A stretch of DNA of 64,000 nt, taken from contig CAJQNB010000035.1 of assembly GCA_905479575.1 (NCBI GenBank), positions 1 to 64,000 on the forward strand, given 5' to 3'. The number at the start of each line of letters is the position of its first letter. The stretch's first letter is position 1. Positions 37,207 through 47,500 of the stretch are shown here, one piece after another. The translations under genes were made by a program, and so were the position numbers. This DNA is from an uncultured Pseudophaeobacter sp. (GTDB lineage: Bacteria; Pseudomonadota; Alphaproteobacteria; Rhodobacterales; Rhodobacteraceae). The notes beneath the pieces were generated by a model. It was not told the origin of the DNA. It was given only the letters and a program-made list of their open reading frames with translations, and searched no databases.

Positions 37207-37995
37207 ATGGCTTTTTCCCTTGCGACCTGGAACATTAACTCTGTCCGCCTGCGCGAAGAGCTGGTGCAAAAACTTTTGCGCGAGGAAGGCCCGGATGTGC
37301 TGTGTCTGCAGGAGTGTAAAAGCCCGGTGGACAAGATCCCGACACAGGGTTTTGCCGATTTGGGCTACCCCTATATGGTTGCACGTGGGCAGAAGGGATA
37401 TAATGGCGTCGCCATTCTATCGCGCTTGCCCATCGTGGAAGCCGGGGCTGAGGATTTTGCCAATCTCGGCCATGCGCGCCATATCGCGGGGCGGCTGGAA
37501 AATGGCGTGACTGTGCATAATTTCTACGTGCCTGCAGGCGGGGACAAGCCCGACCGGGAAGTGAATGAGAAATTTGGTCAGAAGCTGGATTACCTGAGCG
37601 AGATGCGGGACTGGTTTAAGGCGGAGAAGCCTGAAAAATCCATTCTGGTTGGCGATCTCAATATCGCGCCGCGCGAAGATGATGTCTGGGACCACAAGAA
37701 AATGCTGAAGATCGTCAGCCACACGCCGGTGGAGGTGGATCTGCTGGCAGAGGTGCAGGAGGCCGGAAGTTGGGCCGATGTGACCCGCGCTGATATTCCT
37801 GAGGGGCTGCTGTATAGCTGGTGGAGCTACCGGGCCAAGGATTGGGACGCGGCTGACAAAGGGCGCCGTTTGGATCACGTCTGGGCCACCGGGGACATTC
37901 GTCAGGCAGCGCATTCCAGCCGGGTTCTGCGCGCCGCCCGGGGCTGGGAAAAACCCAGTGACCACGCGCCGGTTTTTGCCACCTTTGATCTGTAA
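37207..37995 (+). CDS. xth: Exodeoxyribonuclease III
   Basis: This AP endonuclease and 3'-5' exonuclease acts in base-excision repair. The 262-residue product has the family residues in order: ATWNINSVR with Asn, LQECKS with the metal Glu, the VGDLNIAP Asp-Asn pair, and the terminal RRLDHVWATGD and SDHAPVFATF motifs with the catalytic His. The Met of MAFSLATWN is the start; a longer frame upstream crosses the preceding terminator. A GC-rich repeat element follows its stop. Confidence 0.95.
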   Translation: MAFSLATWNINSVRLREELVQKLLREEGPDVLCLQECKSPVDKIPTQGFADLGYPYMVARGQKGYNGVAILSRLPIVEAGAEDFANLGHARHIAGRLENGVTVHNFYVPAGGDKPDREVNEKFGQKLDYLSEMRDWFKAEKPEKSILVGDLNIAPREDDVWDHKKMLKIVSHTPVEVDLLAEVQEAGSWADVTRADIPEGLLYSWWSYRAKDWDAADKGRRLDHVWATGDIRQAAHSSRVLRAARGWEKPSDHAPVFATFDL

Positions 37996-38009
37996 CGTTC
38001 TTGAGGAAC

Positions 38010-38087
38010 GGGGGGCTCCCGCCCGTCGTTTGGGCATCACAGATGCCCGCCTCCCGTTGGGCCCGGCGCCGCGCCAGGGCGCGGCGC
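38010..38087 (+). repeat. GC-rich structured intergenic element, copy B
   Basis: GGGGGGCTCCCGC (38010-38022) is followed by the hairpin GGGCATC-ACA-GATGCCC, TTGGGCCCGGCGC (38057-38069) and the perfect 10-bp hairpin GCGCCGCGCC/GGCGCGGCGC (38066-38087). It begins 14 bases after the xth stop. Confidence 0.75.
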
Positions 38088-38233
38088 GGGTGCGCTGTGT
38101 TGAGGTCGGACACCAAGCGTCTTAGGCTGGCGAGAAATGACAGTGGGACCAGGGCGGAGAGAACTCCACTCTTGGTTTCTGTGTTCCGGCGCTCCATATA
38201 GGGGCCAAGCTTCAAACGGAGAAGATTGAGACA

Positions 38234-39166
38234 ATGGATATTATTGGCGGAGCGGGCACCGCAGCCCCCGCAGGTGATGTGATCAAGGACGTCGGTGAGG
38301 CGACCTTTATGCAGGATGTGATCGAGGCCTCGATGCAGGCGCCGGTCATCGTTGATTTCTGGGCGCCCTGGTGTGGTCCTTGCAAGACGCTTGGACCCGC
38401 CTTGGAGGCGGTTGTGACCAAGGCCAAGGGCGCGGTCACCATGGCCAAGGTCAATGTCGATGAAAACCAGCGCCTGGCCCAGGCTTTGTCGCAGCAGGGG
38501 TTGCCGTTGCAATCGATCCCAACTGTGGTTGCCTTTGTGGAAGGGCGCCCCATTGATATGTTTCAAGGCAATGTGCCGCCGAGCGAAATCGAAGCCTTTG
38601 TGAACAAGGCAATCGAGGCGGGTGGTGGCAGTGCTGACGGTGGCCTGAGCGAAGCCCTGGACGTTGCCGAGCAAATGCTGGCAGATGGTGACGTCGCGGA
38701 TGCGGCGCAGACCTTTGCAGCAATTATTGGCGAAGATGACAAAAGCGCGGCGGCCTATGGTGGTCTGGCGCGGGCGCATATCGCGCTGGAAGATCTGGAC
38801 CAGGCCGAAGCGGTTCTGAATGGCGCCCCGGCAGAGATTGCCGATGCCGCCGAGATCGAGGCGGCGCGGGCGCAGATCGAACTGGCGCGACAGGCGGAAA
38901 ACGCCGGCCCCGTTGCCGAACTGGCAGCCAAAGTTGAGGCCAGCCCAGAGGATCTGGACGCGCGCTTTGAATTGGCGCAGGCGCTGCATGCCGCGGGCGA
39001 TGCAGAAGCGGCGGTGACTGAGCTGCTGGAGCTGTTCCGCCGTGATCGCGAGTGGAACGACGGCGCTGCCAAGGCGCAGCTTTTCACGATCTTTGACGCG
39101 CTGCAGCCCAATGATCCGGTGGTTTTGAACGGTCGCCGCAAGCTGAGCTCATTGATATTTGCCTAA
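38234..39166 (+). CDS. Thioredoxin domain with TPR-like C-terminus (CnoX/YbbN type)
   Basis: The 310-residue product has a thioredoxin domain (about 17-125) with active site WCGPC (Cys47-Cys50) and the cis-Pro SIPTVVAF. It is followed by an alanine-rich helical region (about 135-310) with tetratricopeptide-like repeats (ALDVAEQMLADGDVADAAQT). CnoX/YbbN proteins protect folding clients from oxidation and hand them to chaperonin. Here the CxxC is intact. It begins a forward run with a Lon-N protein and a Trm112-like protein. Confidence 0.9.
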   Translation: MDIIGGAGTAAPAGDVIKDVGEATFMQDVIEASMQAPVIVDFWAPWCGPCKTLGPALEAVVTKAKGAVTMAKVNVDENQRLAQALSQQGLPLQSIPTVVAFVEGRPIDMFQGNVPPSEIEAFVNKAIEAGGGSADGGLSEALDVAEQMLADGDVADAAQTFAAIIGEDDKSAAAYGGLARAHIALEDLDQAEAVLNGAPAEIADAAEIEAARAQIELARQAENAGPVAELAAKVEASPEDLDARFELAQALHAAGDAEAAVTELLELFRRDREWNDGAAKAQLFTIFDALQPNDPVVLNGRRKLSSLIFA

Positions 39167-39193
39167 TTGGGTCTCTGCCCTACAGTAATAGCC

Positions 39194-39838
39194 ATGATGC
39201 ATATCGCAGATCTGCCGGACACTATTGCTGTCTTTCCACTGCCCCGGGCGATTTTATTGCCCCGGGCCCGCCTGCCGTTGCATATCTTTGAACCGCGCTA
39301 TTTGCAGATGTTCGAAGATGCGTTGAAGACCCCGGAGCGCCTGATTGGCATGATCCAGCCCTGCGCAGGTAATGGGAATGCTGAGGCGCTGCAGGCCATT
39401 GGCTGCGCCGGACGGGTGACGCAGTTCTCCGAGACCGAAGATGGCCGCTATATGGTTACCCTGTCGGGCCTGTCCAGGTTTCGTATTCTGGGTGAAGTCA
39501 GCGGCTTTAGTCCCTACCGGCGCTGTGACGTCAGCTGGACAGGGTTTGACCGCGATCTTGGCACTGCTGCCGAGACGGATACCGAGTTTGACCGTGCCGG
39601 TTTTCTGGCTTTGCTGGAGCGCCTCTTTGTGGCCCAGGGGCTGTCAACGGATTGGGATTCTCTGAAAGAGGCCGAAGATGAGCTGCTGATCAACTCCCTG
39701 TCGATGTTGCTGGAATTCGAGCCAGAAGACAAACAGGCCTTGCTAGAGGCGCCCTGCCTTGCCACAAGGCGAAAAACCTTGGTGACATTGATCGAGTTTT
39801 CCCTAAGGGGCGGCGCAGATGAGGATATCTTGCAATGA
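39194..39838 (+). CDS. Stand-alone Lon N-terminal substrate-binding domain protein
   Basis: The 214-residue product has the LON domain of Lon protease: [20 protein letters not shown] and [13 protein letters not shown] at the start. There is no ATPase or protease domain. Such stand-alone proteins are common in alphaproteobacteria and may bind unfolded substrates. Start choice MMHIADLP; the second Met is equally possible. It overlaps the Trm112-like gene by ATGA and follows the thioredoxin-TPR gene, which together point to protein quality control. Confidence 0.88.
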   Translation: MMHIADLPDTIAVFPLPRAILLPRARLPLHIFEPRYLQMFEDALKTPERLIGMIQPCAGNGNAEALQAIGCAGRVTQFSETEDGRYMVTLSGLSRFRILGEVSGFSPYRRCDVSWTGFDRDLGTAAETDTEFDRAGFLALLERLFVAQGLSTDWDSLKEAEDELLINSLSMLLEFEPEDKQALLEAPCLATRRKTLVTLIEFSLRGGADEDILQ

Positions 39839-40023
39839 GTGATACAAAACCGGTGACCTTTGATCGCCGCATGTTGGAGGCTCTGGTGTGTCCACAAACC
39901 CAAGGCACTCTGGAGTATGATGCTGAGGCGCAGGAATTGCTGTCCAGAGCGGCTAATCTGGCCTTTCCAATCCGCAATGGCATTCCCGTTATGTTGGTGG
40001 ATGAAGCCCGCGCCATTGAGTAG
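39835..40023 (+). CDS. Trm112 family protein (YcaR-like)
   Basis: The 62-residue product matches the small Trm112/YcaR family: [16 protein letters not shown] followed by [18 protein letters not shown]. Eukaryotic Trm112 activates methyltransferases, while bacterial members are poorly studied. Only one cysteine of the usual zinc site remains, so metal binding is doubtful. Coupled by ATGA to the Lon-N gene. Confidence 0.88.
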   Translation: MSDTKPVTFDRRMLEALVCPQTQGTLEYDAEAQELLSRAANLAFPIRNGIPVMLVDEARAIE

Positions 40024-40157
40024 GCCTACAGCAGCACTTTCCTTTTGTTCTCGGCTAGATCGCTCTGGTCGTTTTGTTCTGGGATGAGTGCCGTCGTTTG
40101 AAAACTGCCCTGGTTCATGCTGCGGCAAAAGCAGCCGTTGCATGGTTTGGTAAAAAA

Positions 40158-40240
40158 GGGGGGCTCCCGCGCCCGCAGGTGCCCCTTTGGGGCGCCTTGG
40201 CGGCCTTGGGCCCGGCGCTGTGCTTACGCACAGCGGGCGC
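40158..40240 (+). repeat. GC-rich structured intergenic element, copy C
   Basis: GGGGGGCTCCCGC (40158-40170) is followed by the hairpin GGTGCCCC-TTT-GGGGCGCC, TTGGGCCCGGCGC (40206-40218) and a closing 8-bp hairpin CGCTGTGC/GCACAGCG (40216-40235). It lies between the Trm112-like gene and ubiH. Confidence 0.75.
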
Positions 40241-40332
40241 GCAATTTGGATCGTTGTGGCTTTGACGATCTATCGGCAGTGGTGCCGGCGGTCAGGGTGG
40301 CTTTTAGCTACAGCTGTGAAACCCGCGGTGCC

Positions 40333-40413
40333 GCGCCTTGCCGCTAGGCAAGGCGCTGGGCCCAACCAGATCGCAACACCGCAGATGTTGACGCAATGGG
40401 CGGGAGCCCCACC
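40333..40413 (-). repeat. GC-rich structured intergenic element, copy D (inverted)
   Basis: This is the same element on the reverse strand: GGTGGGGCTCCCGC, a hairpin with arms CAACA/TGTTG, TTGGGCCCAGCGC and the perfect 10-bp closing hairpin GCGCCTTGCC/GGCAAGGCGC. With copy C it forms an inverted pair inside the 406-base convergent gap before ubiH. Confidence 0.72.
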
Positions 40414-40429
40414 TTGCCGGGGCGGGACG

Positions 40430-41656
40430 TCAAATGGCTTCACCTTTGAGCAGACGCGGCAATTCGCCGGTCAGCCCGGCAGCTTCGCGCATGAAACCAC
40501 GTCTCAGACCGGGCAGGCTGTTAACCAGCCCCATCCCCAGATCCCGGCCAAGGCGCAGCAGTGGGTTGTCGTTGGAAAACAGTTTGTTGACCATATCCGT
40601 GCCGGCGACAAGCGTGGCTGTATCAAAGCGGCGCCACTGCTGGTAGCGGTCCAGCACCAGCGAGGAGCCCGCATCTTCGCCACGCCGCCGGGCCTCGGTC
40701 AGCACCTCCGCCAAGGCACCAACATCGCGTAGCCCTGCGTTCAGCCCTTGCCCGGCAATGGGGTGCATGCCATGGGCCGCATCGCCAATCAGCGCCATCC
40801 GGGCGCCTATGAAACTATTGGCGATGGTCAGGTTCAGCGGATAGGTAAAGCGTTTGCCCGCCAGGGAAATCTCGCCGAGAAAATTGCCAAATCGCGGCTT
40901 TAGCGCCGTGATGTAATCCCTGTCATCCAGCCCCTGGATCGCCTCGGCCATCTCGGTCTTTTCGCTCCAGACTATCGAAGAGCGATTGCCCGGCAGCGGT
41001 AAGACCGCCAGTGGGCCGGGTTCCATAAAGAACTGATGGGCAATGCCGTGGTGCGGCTTTTCGTGATCAATGGCGCAGACCAGCGCGGTTTGGCCGTAGT
41101 CCCAGCCTGTACGCTTGATCCCGGCGCGCGCGGCGGTGCCGCTTTTGCGCCCATCCGCCCCCACCAGAATGCCGCCGCGCAGGGTGTCACCACTTGCCAA
41201 AGTCAGGGTAACGCCGGTCTGGTCCGTGTCTTGGGCCACCACGCGGGCATCGTTGATCAGGGAAATGCGGTGCTCCTCCTCCAGCGCCTTGAGCAAGGCG
41301 CGTCGCAGATAGCGATCCTCCAACATATAGCCCATCGGGCCTTCTTCGATCTCGCGGTGATCAAAATGCACAAAAAACGGCGCCGCCCCTTCGCCGGCAT
41401 GGCCATCGCTGGCCTTGATTTCCAGCATTGGCTGGGCCTGCTCGGCCACCTGCGGCCAGATGCCAATCTGCGCCAGCAACCGCTGCGAGGCCAGGGCCAG
41501 GGCATAGCCGCGGCCGTCAAAGCCTTCATCCTCAAACCCACCGCGTGGCAGGGCGTCGACAACGGTGACGCTATGGCCGGTTTGTGCCAGGGCCAAAGCC
41601 AGGGCGGCGCCGTTCAAGCCGCCACCAACGATCAAAATATCGGATGTGTTTTTCAT
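40430..41656 (-). CDS. UbiH/UbiF-family FAD monooxygenase
   Basis: The 408-residue product belongs to the flavin hydroxylases of ubiquinone synthesis. It has the FAD-binding VGGGLNGAALALALAQTGH near the N-terminus, GADGRKSGTA in the middle and the LIGDAAHGMHPIAGQGLN motif that is diagnostic for the family. It should hydroxylate the quinone ring at the inner membrane; which position is unclear. Start MKNTSDILIVGG is preferred over a longer frame by 12 residues. Confidence 0.92.
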   Translation of the reverse strand: MKNTSDILIVGGGLNGAALALALAQTGHSVTVVDALPRGGFEDEGFDGRGYALALASQRLLAQIGIWPQVAEQAQPMLEIKASDGHAGEGAAPFFVHFDHREIEEGPMGYMLEDRYLRRALLKALEEEHRISLINDARVVAQDTDQTGVTLTLASGDTLRGGILVGADGRKSGTAARAGIKRTGWDYGQTALVCAIDHEKPHHGIAHQFFMEPGPLAVLPLPGNRSSIVWSEKTEMAEAIQGLDDRDYITALKPRFGNFLGEISLAGKRFTYPLNLTIANSFIGARMALIGDAAHGMHPIAGQGLNAGLRDVGALAEVLTEARRRGEDAGSSLVLDRYQQWRRFDTATLVAGTDMVNKLFSNDNPLLRLGRDLGMGLVNSLPGLRRGFMREAAGLTGELPRLLKGEAI

Positions 41657-41797
41657 AGCTCGCAATATGCGCCGATTGGCGGAATTGTCCATGGGAGTGG
41701 ATCAAAAGCAGGCAATTCTCAGCCGCTTTGCGGGCTCGTTTCGTCTCTTCGGGATTGTACCAGTTTGAGCAGAGGGCTACCGTCCTGAAAAATCAAA

Positions 41798-41813
41798 TGG
41801 AGGGATGGCAATG
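41798..41813 (+). promoter_or_regulatory. Ribosome binding site deciding the amidase start
   Basis: GGAGG (41799-41803) is two bases from an ATG at 41805 and seven from the ATG at 41811. Standard spacing favours the second. Confidence 0.7.
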
Positions 41814-43145
41814 CAGGACTGGCTAAAGATGAGCGCCGCAGATCTGGGGCGGGGAATTGCAGCACAAGAGATAGATCCTGTTGCTTTGGCGCAGTGCTAT
41901 CTGGCGGCCATCGACAGCCATCCGCATCGCGATCGCATCTATAGCACGGTGACCCCTGAGCGCGCTCTGGCCGAGGCCGAGGCCGCAGCCGAGCGGGCGC
42001 GGGCGGGGCTGCGCCGCTCCCCGCTTGATGGGGTGCCGATCAGCTGGAAGGACCTGTTTGATTCGGCGGGGGCCGGGACCGAGGCGGGCTCGGCGCTGCT
42101 CAAAGGCCGGGTGCCGGATCAGGATGCCTTGGTTCTGGAAGTTGCGACCTCCATGGGGGCTGTGTGCCTGGGCAAAACCCATATGAGCGAGCTGGCCTTT
42201 TCCGGGCTGGGGCTCAATCCGGTGACAGCAACGCCGCCCTGTGTCAACGATGAGGCGGCAGTGCCGGGGGGCTCGTCCTCTGGCGCCGCAGCCTCGGTTG
42301 CTTTTGATCTGGCGGCAGGGGCCATTGGCTCTGATACCGGAGGGTCGGTGCGTATTCCCTCGGCTTGGAACGATCTGGTGGGGCTGAAAACCACCGCCGG
42401 GCGGATTAGCCTCGAAGGGGTGGTGCCGTTGTGTCTGAAGTTTGACACCATCGGCCCGCTGGTGCGCTCGGTTGAGGATGCGGGCCTGTTTTTGGGGTTG
42501 CTTGAGGGCACGGCTGGCCCCGATCTGCGTGGCGCGACGGGTCTTGAGGGGCGCCGATTTGCGGATCTGCAAACGATTGCGCAGGATGATCTAGATCCTG
42601 TAGTCGCCCAAAGCTACGCGGATGCGCTGCTAAAACTGCAGCAGGCGGGCGCTGAGATTGTGCCGCTGGAAGTGCCCGAACTGGTTGAGCCCATGGGGCT
42701 CAGCGCTATCTTGTTCACTACCGAGGCCTATGGGCTGTGGAAAGAGGTGATCGAGGCCAGCCCCGAGGTGATGTTTGACAAGATCCTGGAGCGTTTCCGC
42801 TCTGGCGCAGGCTTCTCCGGGCCTGACTACGTTGCCGCCTGGGGGCGGCTGGAACAGGCCCGCATGGCCTGGGATCAGGCCACGGCTGGCTTTGATGGCG
42901 TCCTGTCCCCCAGCTGCCCGATTCTGCCGCCCAATCTGGCGCGTTTGGAGCAGGAGGAGGACTACTATGTACAGGCCAATCTGCTGACGCTGCGCAATAC
43001 CCGCATAGGCAACCTGATGGGCACCTGCGGGCTGAGCCTGCCTACGGGCACCCCCAGTTGTGGTTTGCAGGTCCTTGGCCAACCCAACTGTGAGGAGGCT
43101 TTGCTGCGGGTTGGCATGGGGATCGAAGCTGCCCTGGCAGTTTAA
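41811..43145 (+). CDS. Amidase (amidase-signature family)
   Basis: The 444-residue product has the complete catalytic triad of the amidase-signature family: Lys80 in ISWKDLF, the cis-Ser in GGSSSGAAAS (153-162) and the nucleophile Ser179 in GSDTGGSVRIPS. It hydrolyses an amide of unknown identity in the cytoplasm. It resembles GatA but has no GatB or GatC neighbour and lacks GatA length at the C-terminus. The start is fixed by the GGAGG seven bases upstream. It is divergent from ubiH and precedes the aminotransferase gene. Confidence 0.92.
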   Translation: MQDWLKMSAADLGRGIAAQEIDPVALAQCYLAAIDSHPHRDRIYSTVTPERALAEAEAAAERARAGLRRSPLDGVPISWKDLFDSAGAGTEAGSALLKGRVPDQDALVLEVATSMGAVCLGKTHMSELAFSGLGLNPVTATPPCVNDEAAVPGGSSSGAAASVAFDLAAGAIGSDTGGSVRIPSAWNDLVGLKTTAGRISLEGVVPLCLKFDTIGPLVRSVEDAGLFLGLLEGTAGPDLRGATGLEGRRFADLQTIAQDDLDPVVAQSYADALLKLQQAGAEIVPLEVPELVEPMGLSAILFTTEAYGLWKEVIEASPEVMFDKILERFRSGAGFSGPDYVAAWGRLEQARMAWDQATAGFDGVLSPSCPILPPNLARLEQEEDYYVQANLLTLRNTRIGNLMGTCGLSLPTGTPSCGLQVLGQPNCEEALLRVGMGIEAALAV

Positions 43146-43287
43146 CCCCGGGGCAGCCAATCGCCAAAGTCTGGCCGGAATGCCACAAATTTGCCCAAGG
43201 CCGCATCCTGCGGCTGGACGCATTGGCTCTTGCTCTGTAATTTGACTGCAAACGGGGCGCGAATGATCCCGAATTCGAGGCACAGCT

Positions 43288-44472
43288 ATGAATTTCCCTG
43301 ACCGGTTTGCGAACCTGCCAGCCTATGCGTTTCCGCGTCTGCGGGCGCTTTTGGACCATCACGCGCCTGGCGGCGATGTGGTGCATATGACCATTGGCGA
43401 GCCGAAACACCAATTCCCGCAATGGGTGACGGATGTCATCGTTGAAAACGCCGCTGGCTTTAACAGCTATCCGCCCAACGATGGTTCGGATGACCTGCGT
43501 GGCGCGATGGCGGGCTGGATTTCCAACCGCTACGGCGTGACCATGGACCCGGCGACACAGATTATGGCGCTGAATGGCACCCGCGAGGGGCTGTATAATG
43601 CTGCCATGGCGCTGTGTCCTGAGACAAAGAATGGCGAAACACCGGCGATTTTGATCCCGAACCCGTTTTATCAGGTCTACATGGTGGCCAGCCTGTCAGT
43701 CGCGGCTGAACCTGTGTTCCTGTCGGCCACAGCTGCGACAGGCCATCTGCCAGATTATGAGAGCCTGCCGGTTGAGCTGCTGCAGCGCACAGCGATTGCC
43801 TATATTTGCTCTCCCGCCAACCCCCAGGGCGCGGTGGCGGATCGTGCCTATTGGCAGCGGCTGATCGCCCTGGCCGAAAAGCATGATTTCTGTATTTTCG
43901 CCGATGAATGCTACAGCGAGATTTACCGCGATGCGCCGCCGCTTGGGGCGCTGACCGTGGCGCAGGAAATGGGCGCGGATCCCGAGCGGGTGGTGCTGTT
44001 CAATTCGCTTTCCAAACGTTCAAACCTGCCGGGGCTGCGGTCGGGGTTGATTGCCAGCGGGCCGGAGAATATCAAACGGATCAAGCAGCTGCGGGCCTAT
44101 TCCGGGGCACCGCTGCCGGGGCCGTTGCAGGCTGCCGCGGCAAAGGTCTGGGCGGATGAGGCCCATGTGGTGGAAAACCGGGCGCTCTATGTTGAGAAAT
44201 ACACCATTGCAGATGAGGTGTTTGCCGGGTTGGACGGGTACGTCTCTCCCCATGCCGGGTTCTTCCTGTGGCTGCCGGTTGCGGATGGAGAAGACGCCGC
44301 GCTGAAGCTGTGGCAGCAGACTGGCGTGCGGGTCTTGCCGGGGGCCTATCTGGCTCAGGGCAGTGGTGACGAAAACCCCGGTAAAGGCTATATCCGGGTG
44401 GCGCTGGTGGCCGCGCCTGAGGTGACACGGGAGGCGCTGAGTAAGCTGCGGCGCTGTCTCTACGACGACTGA
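43288..44472 (+). CDS. Class I/II aminotransferase, DapC-like
   Basis: The 394-residue product is a fold-type I pyridoxal-phosphate enzyme with GEPKHQFPQWV, PNPFYQVYMVAS and the Schiff-base Lys in SLSKRSNLPGLRSG. The pattern resembles N-succinyldiaminopimelate aminotransferase (DapC) of proteobacteria, which would place it in lysine and peptidoglycan synthesis, but substrate cannot be settled from sequence. It lies just upstream of ftsK. Confidence 0.88.
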   Translation: MNFPDRFANLPAYAFPRLRALLDHHAPGGDVVHMTIGEPKHQFPQWVTDVIVENAAGFNSYPPNDGSDDLRGAMAGWISNRYGVTMDPATQIMALNGTREGLYNAAMALCPETKNGETPAILIPNPFYQVYMVASLSVAAEPVFLSATAATGHLPDYESLPVELLQRTAIAYICSPANPQGAVADRAYWQRLIALAEKHDFCIFADECYSEIYRDAPPLGALTVAQEMGADPERVVLFNSLSKRSNLPGLRSGLIASGPENIKRIKQLRAYSGAPLPGPLQAAAAKVWADEAHVVENRALYVEKYTIADEVFAGLDGYVSPHAGFFLWLPVADGEDAALKLWQQTGVRVLPGAYLAQGSGDENPGKGYIRVALVAAPEVTREALSKLRRCLYDD

Positions 44473-44584
44473 ATGACTGCGATTGCCTGCCAGAGCGGGG
44501 GCATCGCCAATACAAAAGACAAACCGATGATCCGATCCTGTGGTACAATTCAGGGCACATCGGCAACAATGAACCGAGGTAGGC

Positions 44585-47500
44585 ATGGCATTTCAAACCC
44601 GCAGCAGGGACCCCCTGCTTGACAGTTCGATGCAGGCGGCGATCGAAAAGCGTGGCAAGGAGCTGATTGGAATCTTTCTGATCGCGCTTGGCTTGCTTGT
44701 GGCTGCAATGGTTGGTTCCTACACCCCGGATGATCCCAACTGGATGGTCTCTACCGATGCGCCGGTGCAGAATTGGATGGGGCGCCCTGGGGCCTCGATT
44801 GCGGCACCGTTGTTCCTGATTGTGGGTTGGGCTGCCTGGAGCCTGGCGCTGACGCCACTGGCCTGGGGGCTGCGTTTTTTGTTCCACAGTGGCGAAGAAC
44901 GCGTGCTTGGCCGGATGATCTTTGCGCCGGTTTTGTTGGCGGTGGCCTCGATCTATGCGGCGACGCTGGTGCCCGACGCCGATTGGAAAACCACCCATAG
45001 CTTTGGGCTGGGTGGGCTGTTTGGCGATACCGTGATGGGGGCCTTGCTGACGCTTTTGCCGGTGAGTTCACATTTTGCGGTGAAATTGATGTCGCTGCTG
45101 ATGGCCATTGGCATGTTGTCCCTTGGCGCCTTTGTGGCTGGGTTCAGCCGCGAGGAGATCAACCGCGCCGGTCGCTATCTGACCTTGGGCTTTGTGCTGA
45201 TCTACGGTGGCATCGCCAGCCTGCTGGGGCGCGGCGCTACCAGCGGTTTTCGGGCTGCGATGACCCTGCGCGAACAGCGTCGTGCCGCCAAATTGCAGGC
45301 CGAAGAAGAGGCCTGGATTGCCGAGGACACTGAGGCGCAGATGTTTGAGAGCTATCCCCAGGGCGGTGATGCTGAGGCGAGGCTCGGTGACGATGATTTT
45401 GTGGTGGAAAAACCCGAAAAAACCAGCCTGTTTTCCCGTGTGCCAGGGCTGATGCGCCGGTCTGACCCCGACGATATCCCAGATCAGATGCCGGAACCTG
45501 AGCTGGTTGAGAATGCGCAAACTGGGGAAGCCCTGCTGTCGGGCGACGCGCGTATTTCGGAAAAGATCGCCAGCGCGGTGCGCATTCGCCGCGCGGCCAC
45601 CCAGGCAGCTGCGAGCAATGACGCAGATCTGCCCCTGACCAAGGGGCGCGGCAAGCGGGCGGAGCCTTTGCTGTTCAATCCCAATGCTGCCACGAATGGC
45701 CTGCCCCCCGAGCCGCCGTTGACCGCCACCCCCGCCATTCCCGCAGCACCGGGCGCTACAGCATCGATGGCGGCATTTGTGCCCTCTGCCCCAGAGCTGC
45801 AGGCGGGACAGGGCTATGACGCGACACCTGTTGCAACCGGACCTGCAGATACCGGACCTGAGTATGCAGAGCCCACAGCAGACCATGCCGAAGCTGAGAC
45901 AGCGACAATGGAGCCAAGCGCGGCGATGGGGATGCCCTCTGAATTGGCGCCGGACCGGGTTGTTTCAGAAGAACTGCCCGCAGGCCGGGTCATCAACCGG
46001 GAATTTGGCGCGCCCGCAAGCCCCGCTGCGGCACAGCAGGCACCAGAGCCGGTGGAATATGACATTCCCGTTGCCACCCCGCGCAAGGCGGTGGTCGAGC
46101 AGCCGCAGCGCAAGCCGGTCCAGCCCTCGACACGGGCTAAGGCTGAGGCGCAGCCAGGTCTGGCCTTTGAAGAAAGTGCATCGGATTTTGAACTGCCGCC
46201 GCTGTCGTTGCTCAGCCATCCCAGTGGGGTCGAACGTCACCATCTGAGCGATGAAGCCCTGGAAGAAAACGCCCGGATGCTGGAAGTGGTTCTGGATGAC
46301 TACGGCGTCAAAGGTGAGATCGTCTCGGTGCGCCCCGGTCCTGTTGTCACCATGTATGAGCTGGAACCGGCGCCGGGTCTCAAGGCGTCGCGTGTGATTG
46401 GTCTGTCTGATGATATCGCGCGATCCATGTCGGCGCTATCGGCGCGGGTGTCTACCGTGCCTGGGCGCACTGTCATCGGCATCGAGCTGCCCAATGAAAA
46501 GCGCGAGATGGTGAACTTCCGCGAAATCCTGTCGAGCCGCGATTATGGCGATGGCACGCAGAACCTGCCGCTGGCGCTGGGCAAGGATATTGGCGGCTCC
46601 TCGATGGTGGCCGATCTGGCCAAGATGCCCCACTTGCTGATCGCGGGAACCACGGGCTCTGGTAAATCGGTGGCCATCAACACCATGATCCTGTCGCTGC
46701 TGTATAAGCTGTCACCGGATGAATGCCGCCTGATCATGATCGACCCCAAGATGCTGGAACTGTCTGTCTATGATGGCATTCCCCATCTTTTGTCACCGGT
46801 TGTGACCGATCCCAAAAAGGCGGTTGTTGCCCTGAAATGGGTGGTGGGCGAGATGGAAGATCGCTACCGCAAGATGTCCAAGATGGGCGTGCGCAACATC
46901 GCCGGCTACAATGGCCGCGTAAAAGAAGCCCTGGAAAAGGGCGAAATGTTCAGCCGCACCGTGCAGACCGGGTTTGACGATGACACCGGCGAACCCGTGT
47001 TCGAGACCGATGAATTCGCCCCCGAAGCGCTGCCCTATATCGTGGTGATCGTCGATGAGATGGCGGATCTGATGATGGTTGCCGGCAAAGAGATCGAGGC
47101 CTGTATTCAGCGTCTGGCGCAGATGGCGCGGGCCTCTGGGATCCACCTGATCATGGCCACCCAGCGCCCGTCGGTGGATGTGATCACCGGCACCATCAAG
47201 GCCAACTTCCCCACCCGGATTTCTTTCCAGGTGACCTCGAAAATCGACAGCCGTACGATCCTGGGCGAGATGGGCGCCGAGCAGCTGTTGGGCATGGGCG
47301 ACATGCTTTATATGGCGGGCGGCGCCAAAATCACCCGCTGCCATGGGCCCTTTGTGTCGGATGAAGAGGTCGAAGAGGTGGTGAACCACCTGAAACAGTT
47401 TGGCCCGCCGGAGTATATGGGCGGTGTGGTCGAGGGGCCGGATGACGACAAGGCCGAAAACATTGACGCGGTTCTGGGGCTGAATACCGGTGGCAACACC

